This document shows positions 52,901-64,000 of a stretch of 64,000 bases of DNA, piece by piece. The stretch spans positions 1 to 64,000 of the forward strand of contig LSSL01007788.1 of NCBI GenBank assembly GCA_001953115.1, read 5' to 3'. Position numbers and translations under genes: made by a program. Within the stretch, counting starts at the first letter, position 1. Each line of letters starts with the position of its first letter. This DNA is from Smittium mucronatum. Taxonomy: Eukaryota; Kickxellomycota; Harpellomycetes; Harpellales; Legeriomycetaceae. The notes beneath the pieces were generated by a model. The model worked only from the letters and a program-made list of their open reading frames with translations, had not been told where the DNA came from and did no database searches.

Positions 52901-55900
52901 AATTTTTACTAAATTAGTTAAAACTAGGCTGTTTTAAGAACTTTTAAAAATTACATAATTCGCTCAGATAATCGAGTTAATTTTATCTTGATTTAACACT
53001 TATTTCTCATAAATTAGGAAAACCAACGTGATAGAGACTTTAATTTAATAAAGGGAAAATATTGACTATATTCTAAATAAGAAAAATTTTTTTTTTAAAA
53101 CATATTCAGAAAATTAATAACAATAGTTTATATTTCAAAATATAAATTTAAGGTGAAAATATGTTTTTATTTATTTAAATTCATATATTGGAAAATTTGA
53201 TTTTATTTGAGTATATGTAAATTTATCGAATATATCAAGGACTTAAATGTATTTATATTGTATCAAGATAAAAGAATTCTTCCTATTTACAATAAACAGA
53301 TAATAATAATATTATTGTATATGGAAAAGTAATTTATGAATAAAATTTTAAAAACAAAAAAGAATTCTCCAACATAATTATAGAATCTATAATAAAAATT
53401 AATCTTTTTTTGATATTTATTTGAAATAGTTATTATACTTTATAATTTATTTTTAATAATAATTTAATAGCAGCTGGTATTCCGTAAAAAAAAAGAGAAA
53501 AAATTTGACATATTTTCCTGAATCTACTTAAAATATACAATTTAAAGCAAAATTAATTTAAGAAGTCAAGTTTTGGCAAAAATTTTACTAAATTTTTAAA
53601 GTTTTGTATTTGTTTTTTATTTTTAAATTTTGAATTAAAAAAAAAAATAACATAGAATAAGTCATGTTTCGATTATCTTTATTAAATTAATTTTAAATTT
53701 ATATAATAAGCTATGAGATATTTTGAAAGAAAAATAATTAATCATAATTTTATTAATTATACACATAAACCTATCTTTAAACCCATAATTCATATAGAAA
53801 ATGAAAACTAATAAAAGATAATCCTCGAATTAAAAATAACATTTCAGCAGAAAAAACTATAGTTTAGATCTATAAAATACAAATAATTAAATAAAAACCT
53901 TTTAAAAATGTGATAATATTTATAAAAAAGATAATTATCACTTTTTTTACAAAAATATTGAAAAAAAATTCAATAATTGCTTATAAAATTAAAGCATAAT
54001 TTAAAAAAAAATCCAATATCATTAAATAATTATATGATATTTTAATAAAAGGTTTCGTTAAAAACAATAAAAAATAAACTTTACTGATTTTAATTATATA
54101 TTTTGTGAATTTTATTTTTTATGATCCATTAAAATCAATAATTTGCACAAAAAAATCAATTATGAATTATCCTAAAAAATATAAAGCTTAATTAAAGAAC
54201 TAATTGTAGCTTTGGAAATTGTTTAATAGCCATAAATTTACAATATTTTAAAAAAAAGCTACTAATTTCCTGTCAAATTCAAAAAATTTATATATTTTGG
54301 GCCAATAAAATATATTTTTCTCATTATAAACATCTTTTTTTTGACTTTATGTACCCATTTTAAAATTTGGATTTAAATTATTTTTATTTATAAAATTTTG
54401 GAGTTAAATATTTCTAATATCTATATTATAAACGCTGTTATTAGTTTTTTTAAACTTGTGCGCGAAAAAAAAAACCATTACTGACACCAAAATTTAACAT
54501 TTTTCTCAAAATATTTTATTCCTCCCCTTTCTTTGCACATAAAACAATAGTAGAATTTATGATTTTATTATTACCAAATATTTCAAGTTATTTTTAAACG
54601 TGATAGCACTTTTTGATTTTGAAAGTATTGAGGAAAATTCAAAATATTTTTTTTAATGCTCTCCAAAGCCGATAGAATCATATGATTTTTCTAGATGTCC
54701 TTTATTTCTTTCCAATTTTCAAGATAAAATATCTTATTTCTAAGAGAATTTCATGAAAATTATGAGTTAATTTTATTTTCTTAGACTATTTATTTAATTT
54801 AATTCTTTTATTTGGAAATTATATAAAAATATATGAGTGGTGATATATTTCAATTCGTATTTATTGTATTCGAGCAAGAAAAAATATGGATCCAGTTCAG
54901 AATAAAAACCGAAAATTATAGAAGTATGTTTATTTATTTATCTTATCCTACTTTCAACAATTAAAAAAAAAATTATTCAGTGTGAAATTTAATCTCATTA
55001 TACAATAATTTTTGCTGATTCCATAAAAATTCGATCCCGTATACTGGTTTTGATTTTTATTTGTGATAATTTTAAAAAAAGTGCATATAGAAATTTTAGT
55101 TTTTCTGAACTTGGGCCATTTTAAATTGAAAATTTCCGCTAATACCTATAAAATTTCGTATGAACATTATAGTTTCAAAAAAATTTTATCTTCAAAAATA
55201 TCTATATCGAACTCTCTGGGCACGTATTAGGTTATATTCTCGGCATTCCTAAATAAAAGAGTCCAAAAATTTATTATTATACATCCATTATCTGATAGCA
55301 TGCAAAAAGTGTTATTAAAAATATGGAATTAGATATTTAATGTTTATTAACTTAGCTTCCGTAGTATATGCATAATAACTTATTTAATTCGTTTAAACCC
55401 GATTTCATCTCTTCTGAATTTCGTTTTAATATACGAAATTCCTGATAGAACAAAGGGGCCATTTATCTCCAAACCACCGACGATTATTTTTGGATATATG
55501 ATGCCAATATTCGTATAAGTATCATCAATTTGAGAAAAAGCTTATTTTTTTGAGTACTTAATTGGGCTTTTACAATTATGTTAAACTTTTTCTGTTATTT
55601 ATAAAAATATTCTATCGAAAAAATTGTAAACTAATTATAAAAATAAAAATCACAATAATAATATATCATAAAAATTTTACTCAATTATTGATTAGCTGTA
55701 TTGATGATTTTTTTATTCATTTTTGGATTGAGAAGTTTATCTTAAAGAGAATTCTATATTCTAAAATATATGTTCTATAAATATTCTTATTTTTTTTACA
55801 AATCTTAAGTTTACTGAATATATTGTTTATTTTAATACTGAAATTCCTATTGATAATATTTTGTTGATTTCTCAAACATACCTCATATCATTAGTATAAA

Positions 55901-58879
55901 TTTCGATAATTTTTCCTAAATTTATCGAGCTTCAGGGAAACTTGTACATATATCAGGTTGAATAAATTATTTATAAATCGTATTTGAGTTACTTTAAATT
56001 AAAAATTATCTATTATAAGTCTTATTTATGGAATTTTTTTTTAGTAAATTTTCAGAAGAAATTAATCAAGACTTGTTATGTTATTATCTTTCATTATAGT
56101 GAATTATTAAAATCATTTAAGCAGTATATACAGCAAATTAGATCAAAATATTGCTATTTTCCTGTTAAAGTCGAAAAAAACAGCCACTTAGATACTCTAA
56201 ATTAAATTTTATATTTCAAAAGTTTTTTTTCTGCAGGCAATAAAATCCAATAATAAATCTTGAAATTCTGGTTTTTTTTTACTTATACAAACTTATTAGT
56301 AATTATTAAACTATAAAAAAAAAATTACCGAAATTCCCAAAATTCCCAAAATTTTTTTTGTGTAAATAAAATTTATTAACCCTTAAAAACGATCTGATTT
56401 ATATAATAATTTTCCAATAATATTATAATGAAATTTCCTATTATATATAAATAATGATTAGCTATCATTTAATTATATTTTTTTTCTAAAAAATAAATAA
56501 ATTTAATTTATGGTTAATTTAAAAAAAAACTAATAAATTATTTTTAAAAAATAAATCAAGATACTATTTAAAATAAAATTACTAAGTATTAAGATCATTA
56601 ATATGCTGACAAAGGAATATATGGCAAAAAATTATACATTATTTTTACATACTAAAATGAAAAAAATTAATTAATAAAATAAATCAGATAACCGGCAAAC
56701 AATTATATTAGGTTATAGGTTCTATAATTTAAACTCCAAGATCCATCAGCGCACAAAAAAAAATTTTTTTTGTATGATTTTATATTTATATTTATATTTA
56801 AATCTAAATTTTAATTATAGTTTTGGTTTTGGCTATTATGTGGCCATTTCAGTGAGTTTAATTTTTCAATAAGACATATTTTAGGGTAATAAAAAAAAAT
56901 CTATTATAATACATAAAAATACCTGAATATGAAGAGCATAATATGAAAATTATAAAAAAAAAATTTATTATGAAATATATTGGGTTTATCATAGAATATT
57001 ATTAAAGTTATTTGTTTAAGTAAAATCATTTAATTGAAATATATTTTATTTATCGAAAAAAATAAAATAGATCAGAAATTTCAGAATATTTATATTAATC
57101 ACTCAAGATAATAACTTTAAGTATATTTTAAAAAATCACTTTACTTAGGTATAAAAAAATTAATCAAAAATAAATAATTTTTTTATTATAAAATTTTTGT
57201 TTTAAAGAATAATATTTCCCTATCAATATTTACAAAAGGGGTTTGATTATTTTTTGCGATTATAATCCAAGATTTTTTCCATTATACAATTTTATAGATT
57301 TTATTAAATTAAAAAGTGCTCCGAGAGTAAAAAATTGTATAAAAACAATGTATAAAAAACCAAAAACATAAATGAATATTAATATCTAAAATATCTGTGC
57401 TAATTTATAAGAAATTTAGAATTATAAAATTATTTAAATATGAATAAGATTGTGTGTAATATGTGATTTAGATTTGATTGAAATATTTATAGTAAAATTT
57501 TTTAAACAGAATTTATATTTTGTTCTCACTATCGAAAGATCAAATTATTTTTAATATAAGACTGATTACGAAAATTGGACCGAGAAAATTATTAAAGAAA
57601 AAATAGAACGTAAACTAAGTTTCTGATTTAAGTTTTTAAACAAGTAACAATTTCTGATATTTCATATAATCTGAAATCTGCAATGTATACAATTAATTAA
57701 AGAGTTCAAAATATTTTGATAAAAAAATAATAAATGAAATAAATATAAAATTAATATTTTGTGTGATTAATATATGCATTCGGAAATTATTATAAATATT
57801 TATTAATTCCGATAATTAAAATATATTTCAATTCAATGATTTTACTGAAAAAAATGTTTTTAATATTATAACTCGATTAACTCGATTTTTTTTAGTAATC
57901 TATATTTTATATGTTTCATAACCAGCTATTTATATATTTTTTATGTAAATATATTAGATATTATTCTGATAATTTTGACTCGTGCGTAGATTTGGTCCAA
58001 TTTATTTTTTGTAAAATATTGCTGACTTTTATATTTTATCCAATAAAAATATACTGAAAAAAAAACTTATATACCACAATAAATTTTTAATGTCTAATTA
58101 TTTATTTCTAATCATTTTTTAGGCTAATTTGATTTATGTTCATCTTAACTCAAAAAAATAACAACTATAAACTTGAATAAAATTACTAAGTCAGTGGTTG
58201 ATATTTTCAAAAATAATTATCTAATATATGCATTAAATGTTATTATTTACTCAATTTTTGTAATTATCGTATGAAATATTTTAAAAAAATAATATACACA
58301 GCGGTTAGGCATATTATTTTTTACAAATTTCAAAGCCTCAAGATTTATATCCTCATGATATTCCCAATCATATATTCATAAAAAACATAAATAATAATTG
58401 GTGGAATATATTCTAAAATTATTCTGAGTTTATCAATGCGAATTAAAATAAATAGACTTTATATAATTATAATTTTTGAAAATTTATAATATAATTAGAG
58501 CCTAATAATATGTATACTAATATTATGCTGTACAAAAAATATCTTTACCTTGAATTCGGTAAAAGGTTAAGTTTATCTACGTATAAATAATATAAATTTT
58601 TAAAATTATATCTTAGAGTTAAATATATCTATTTTTTATTTTTTAATTCTAATTTTGACAATAAGATTTTTGTACATTTCTAAAATTATAAGAGCGATAA
58701 AGATATACTATTATAATAAAATATTAAGGCGTATAAGATATTTTAATTTTTAGAACAATCTACACTAAAATAAAAAAATCATTGGCCATTTCTATTTAGC
58801 GCTAAAATTTAGTGACAAATTTTTACAATTAATTTTGAAAATTCGATATCTATAACCATATCACAATACTTTTTAGTCT
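46916..58879. other. AT-rich desert (about 12 kb)
   Basis: No supported gene. Frames at 47970-48266, 55562-55780 and 55984-56205 are AT-composition artefacts. Notable tracts are T19 at 52054-52072 and an ATTCCCAAA tandem at about 56332-56352. Confidence 0.6.
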
Positions 58880-59700
58880 TTGCTAATTCTGAGGGGTTAT
58901 ATCTACTGGGTTCGTTTTTTTTTCTGGAGGTTTAATACCAGAGCGCTCTCCTGAGTCTCTTTGTTTAGGCGTAAGGATATTTTGGGGTTTTGATTTTTAC
59001 ATACTGTTAAAGTTAATATCCTAAGTGTTAACTATTAACTATAATTTATATGTTTATTTTTCTATATGTATATTTTTTATTTTTATTTTTATTTTTTTAA
59101 TGAAATTTTTTTCTGTTTCGAAATTTTAAAATACCAGAGTGTAAATATGTTAGTAGAATCAGAATTTTTTTTTTCTTGTTAATATTTAAAGTAAAAGATG
59201 GAAATCGAGGCTAATTCAAAAGAGTGTAAATTCTAAATTACATACTTTAATAATTAGATGTCTTTAAAATATAATAAGTACGCTAGATTTATTATTTGTT
59301 TTTTTTTCTCTTGCCCCTTCGTTCTTTCGGAACTACCAATATTTATATATAAAACTAAAAAAAATAATATAACAAAATAAAAGTTACCTAACGCAGTTTT
59401 CAAGCCTTAAAATTTTAAACCGTTGAAATCAAAATATAAATGCCATAATGATTTGATATACACTCCCTCTTTGCAGGAAGATCTTTTTTTCCTATTACCT
59501 GCGCTCCTTCTAATCAATTTTTTATCATTTTACTACATTTTGCGATCCAATTGGCTGGAATTATTTTGCCGTATATTAGAAAGGGAATCTCTTTCTGTTT
59601 TTACACTCCTAAATTATTATTTTTTTGAAAATTTAGATGAGTTGAATTATAAAAAAACCAAAAATTATTAGTATATGATCAAGCTATCACTGAAACTGCA
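58880..59700. other. Slightly GC-richer patch, no recognised gene
   Basis: Two short segments (about 58890-59000 and 59305-59335) and the 82-codon plus-strand frame at 59423-59671 are less AT-biased than their surroundings. The frame contains a hydrophobic stretch (LFFLLPALLLINFLSFYYIL) and matches no family I know. It starts at a non-ATG codon, so I do not call a gene. It may be a decayed gene or element. Confidence 0.35.
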
Positions 59701-61789
59701 GTATATAACATAAATAAAATATTTAAAATTTAATTAGAAGAAATAAAACCTAGTTATTATGAGAATTGATTTAATAATATACTAAAAAAATTAAATGATC
59801 CTTTTTTTTTTGTTAAAATCCGTTGGAAAGAGTGTTATTAAATAATAAAAAAATTAACTGAACCATAAAACTTTTTTTAAAAATTAATCAATAGACTGAT
59901 CTATCAAAATTAATTTCTTAAGTTCCTAATTCTGATAAATGAAAAAAATATATCCTATAATTTTTTTAATAATAAATAATAGAAATATTAAAATTTTACA
60001 GTGATTTATCTATTTTACTATCAGCTATATTTTTATTCAAAATAATTATATATCCAATAAAATTTAATCTTAATTAAATCAGATTAAATTTTTTTTATGA
60101 TCAAAATTATCAGCTAATAATATAATATAAGTAGAAGAAAATCCAAATATATCATATTCAAATCGGCAAACTGATTTTCAGAGTTTTTTGCACATTTAAA
60201 AAAATCATAGTTTTCAGGAAATTTTGATTATTAAACTGAAAAAATATAATTTTTTAGCCGTTATTAAATTTATCCTGAAATTCTAAGCCCATTTTAAATT
60301 TTTTATAAAAAAATTTGACCTAAAATCGAGAATATTTTTTATCATTATATATAATTTTAATATTAAGATTAACTTGATTATTTGATGGATTTTTTTATTT
60401 TTAACTAATAAAAAATTTTCAATTTTTATAATACTTGTAATAATCCATATTCAAAATTAGAGAATAATATATAAAATTTCAAAATTTTGTTTGAATTATT
60501 AAATAATTTAAAAATCTCCATAAATTAAATAAAAAATCAAAGAATTATGCATAAATATATAATAATTTAATCAATACAAAAAGTATTCTAAATCAGAAAA
60601 ATGAGAGTCCTGCGATTCAAGAAAAATAATAAGTAGACTATTAAACCCTTATTCTCAGTTTATGAGGCTTCTAATCAAATAAATTTTATTATAAAATGTA
60701 TTAATTTGATCGCGTTCCCTGTTAAAAAGGCAAAATTTCTAAAATTCATTGTGTAAATATATTCGATAAAATAAATAAATAATTTAATAGTATTTTTGTG
60801 AACAGTATGAAAATTCATGCTATTTAGATTTATAGAAACGAAAAAAAAAAGTTCGTGTGATTTGGTGTTTTAATATCCAATTATAAAAAGAGGAAATCAA
60901 AGTGCTAAAAATCATTCCTTTTTTAATATAATAAGTTGGAGCTTATGCAAATTTATAAATCAATGATTATTATTCCAAGTATTTAATGTATTCATAAAAT
61001 ATAAATTCATATCAAACATAGCTAATCCGAAAGTTCTAATTTCTTTGTATAAACAAGAGAATTTATTTGTGGTAGTGTAAATTAAAGTGAAAAAGAGTAG
61101 ATTAAATGTTTTTTCTTTAAAAAAAGCATATATTTAAATCGTTTATAATCATCTTAGTTTAATGTTATTTTTTTTTCATTATGAAAAGTCATATATCTAT
61201 TATCCTATATTATCATGAAAAATTTTCATAATACATGGCAATTTTTATCAATCCTGAATCAATTGTTTATTTTATAAAAACTCACCAAAACTTAAGCTCA
61301 TAAATCAAACTCATGAAAATATGAAATTTAAAAGACTTTTTGTTTAATTTTTTTATTTATTGCGGGGTTTAATTTTATTTACTTTTCATCCAGGTTTATA
61401 ACTCTGAAATTTCCATTAATTAGAATTATATATTAATCTCTGTTATTAATCAAGGAGAAGGATGTGTTTAGTTTTTAGAAAAAAAAAAGAAATTATAGGT
61501 AAAATTCGGAAAAAATTAGAAATTTTTTGGTTTACACTGATTCAGAAATCTTTATATACATTATTTAAATTTTATATGCAGATTAAAAAAAAATTCAATA
61601 AAACATTTTTTAAAAAATGTACATGTAAATATAATCTTTTGATGTTACTTTGACTTGATGGTTGTTTGTTAATGTGTTCCGATTTTTTATGTAATTGAGT
61701 TATAATAAATAAATAAATAAATAAATACATGTATCGCAGAATTTTGATTGTAACTAAAGTCAATAAAAATTATCCCGACAAAAAATTAA
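59701..61789. other. AT-rich desert
   Basis: No gene is supported. An (AAAT)5 microsatellite lies at 61707-61726. Short overlapping frames at 61462-61763 are lysine/phenylalanine-rich artefacts. Confidence 0.55.
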
Positions 61790-62343
61790 GAAAAGAACAC
61801 TTATAAAAATACTATTATATTGCAAAAAAAATTCTATGCAGTACAGTTAGCTTTGCAATTGCTGGGAAAGGGTACAATATATCAGTGGAAAGATTTCCCC
61901 CATCGCTTATTGGCATTTCTTCAATTAGGTGTATGTCTGAGGTTCATGCAGTCAAGAAATAAGATCTTGTTCAATAAAAAATAATTTGTTGATGCTATTA
62001 AGTTCCTAGATAGTTCATAAATCTAAACGTGTTAATAAAAATATACTTCTACCCAAATGTGGGATTTTTCGACTTGGCTTTCCTAAAAATAGCGTTAGAT
62101 AATGAGATCAGATGACTATCAAAAGCTGAAATTTTACCCATAAAAATGTTCAGTTTGTGCTAAATGAACTTTTTTGCCTTATTCGAGATATTCTTCATCT
62201 GGAACCTCTGACATTCGAATATCTGAATTTTTACCGCGCTTTCCAACAAATAACAATGCAGAACTGTGATTAATTTCAAAACAATTAATTCGAAAAGTAC
62301 AAAACTCAAGCCTCAAAATACAAGATATTTCACTCTTCGAAGC
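61790..62343 (-). repeat. Interspersed repeat R1, copy 3 (decayed)
   Basis: This copy lies in the same orientation as copy 1 and aligns along its length, but with many substitutions. Anchors include the shared string GAAGAGTGAAAT when read on the minus strand, AGGAAAGCC near 62083, CCCAAATGTGGGA near 62052-62064 (CCCAAACGTGGGA in copy 1) and GACTGCAT near 61950. The GCCGG and GGGG hairpins are lost. The internal frame is unrelated at the protein level apart from fragments. It is the oldest of the three copies by appearance. Confidence 0.75.
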
Positions 62344-64000
62344 ATTACTTTGAAATTGTTTGCCTAGTTTCATATATGGATACTTTTAACCATGAGATTT
62401 TGTATCAAAAAAAAAATCTCTCGATTACCAAATGGATTAATAATAGAAATCTATGATTTTAAAAGTTTCTAAGAAATTTTATGTAAAAATCGGTGCTGTT
62501 AATTTTTTCCTGCAAATTTAATCCTTTTATGTAAGTTTGTTTTTTAACCTACACTTTTATTAGATTTCTGTCTTATATGGAACCTTTTATATAAATTGAG
62601 TAATCTGGTTAATCAAAAAATAAATAATGACTATTTCAAAATATCTAGACCAATAGAAAACATATATTTATATCATTTTTTACAATTCCAAACTCAAATC
62701 CAATTCTGGGGCATTTTTCAAATTTTACAGTAGTTGATTATTGTAGTTTCACTATTTTTGACTCCAGGTAAAAATTCAGACTTGTAAACTTAAAATTTTT
62801 TATGGGAAATTTTTGCATTAAATGTCATAAAAACCATAGCAAAAATACAAAAATAACACAAGTTTTGTGAATAATAATCTAGCCTGCTATTTTTTCTGTT
62901 AAATCAATAAAAGAGTTAAAATATTTCTTAACTTTGATATTCATGAAATGATAAATTTATGGAATAAATTTGTCGTATTACTTAAAAAAAATCGATACAA
63001 ATATCTTATAAAAATCACAGGATAAAAAATAAACTTACAGAAAAGGGTGTTTTTTTTTACACAGAATTTATTTAAAGAGTGTTAAATTCTTAGGAAAATA
63101 TTAAAAACGCTGATTTTTAAATAAAACCACTGAGAAACTTTTAAAATTTCAGATTTTTATCAGTTTACCTCAATAGATTCCATATGAACAACTTATTGGT
63201 ATTTTTGTAATATATACGACACGAAACTAACCCTTCAATAGATTAGTGTACTGTTAATCTCACCAGCCATTGGTTAAATGCTAAGATAAAAATAGTAGTT
63301 TATTTTATTTTTTTGAATAGTAGCCTTTTATTAATAAAATAGTCCATAAGCTGATTTGACCTAACCACTTTAACTTACCCAGCAATACACTGGGTAGGTG
63401 GTTCTGAAACTAGGGTGCGTATCCATTATCAATACAAAAAATACAATTTTGGAAATATTAGAAAACACAGAATTCATCTTATTTGCTTAGATAATAGCCA
63501 ATATTTATTCCTTATTCCATTCAATGGCCTCAATAACAACAGTTTACTAAATTAACGAAAATTAGCTGAAGTTTACTTAATACACTAAACATGATTATTG
63601 GTAAAAAAATTATTATTCGAACATCGTATAAAGTAGTCAAATTTAGTCCCATTCTTTGATCTTTTTAAAATAGTCAAATCTTAATAAATTAGATCATAAT
63701 CTTTAAAAAGTTTGTAACATATTTGTGAAATATGAGCTATGGAATGTAACACTTCAAAGTTGATCGAAAGCATTTTTCAAAGGCTGCTTTGGGCTGTTTA
63801 CATATCGAGAAAAGTGTAATTTGATTTGCTAAAAATCACCACCAACCAATAAAAAACGCATTATTGATCTATTATTTTAGCTACAACATTAGTAATATTA
63901 GTGTTGATAGTTAGTGTTGAAAAAATACATGGGATCTGAAATATATAATTATAACCAATGATAGTCGAATATATATCTAGAATACCGGGATAGGAGAAAT
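62344..64000. other. Gene-free right flank of intermediate composition
   Basis: The composition becomes less AT-extreme toward the right edge, resembling 4.4-8.3 kb beside the CBM48 gene, which may mean that a gene lies just beyond the window. No frame is supported here. It contains the cruciform at 63363-63403. Confidence 0.45.
63363..63403. other. Two-part inverted repeat (potential cruciform)
   Basis: The outer stem pairs AACCAC (63363-63368) with GTGGTT (63398-63403). The inner stem pairs TACCCAG (63376-63382) with CTGGGTA (63390-63396) around the loop CAATACA. Asymmetric unpaired bases separate the stems on the left side. No tRNA fold fits. Confidence 0.65.

Noticed and set aside
1..64000. 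CRISPR array, operon, phage or rRNA features
   Set aside because: No regularly spaced direct repeats, no clustered genes and no rRNA-like sequence; the introns show that the DNA is eukaryotic.

Overview
The window looks like nuclear DNA from an extremely AT-rich eukaryote, most probably a fungus. Both convincing genes are split by short GT-AG introns (68 to 152 nt), encode cytosolic or peripheral eukaryotic proteins, and sit as islands of normal base composition in long stretches made almost entirely of A and T. The standard genetic code fits both genes. I cannot name the species. The very AT-rich spacers and small introns suggest a lineage with AT-rich isochores (an early-diverging fungus, or an ascomycete with AT-rich compartments), but that is inference.

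Layout. Positions 1-559 hold one copy of a GC-richer interspersed repeat (family R1). Positions 1308-4393 on the minus strand hold a four-exon gene for a 924-residue protein with an N-terminal glycogen-binding (CBM48/AMPK-beta type) domain, a very long Ser/Asn/Asp-rich disordered region and a polybasic-hydrophobic C-terminus. Positions 4.4-8.3 kb are non-coding, of intermediate composition, with two strong hairpins. A desert follows, broken at 13.8-14.36 kb by R1 copy 2 in the opposite orientation. A GC-richer patch without a clear gene lies at 24.7-25.6 kb. Positions 28368-29764 on the plus strand hold a three-exon gene for a 404-residue aminoacylase-1 (M20 peptidase family) with every metal ligand and catalytic residue present.

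From 29.8 kb to the right edge, about 34 kb, I find no supportable gene. This part contains two inverted copies of a second repeat family (R2, 32.59-33.43 kb and 46.18-46.92 kb), a 1.1-kb foldback-like element with 68-bp terminal inverted repeats (34.46-35.58 kb), a decayed third copy of R1 (61.79-62.34 kb), and a cruciform-forming sequence near 63.4 kb. Three runs of 12-13 G or C stand out against the AT background.

The two genes are 24 kb apart and show no functional link. The clearest undescribed material is the repeats: R1 with hairpins conserved between copies, R2 with similar reading frames on both strands of two diverged copies, and the foldback element with subterminal repeats. I did not find evidence for a new multi-gene system.
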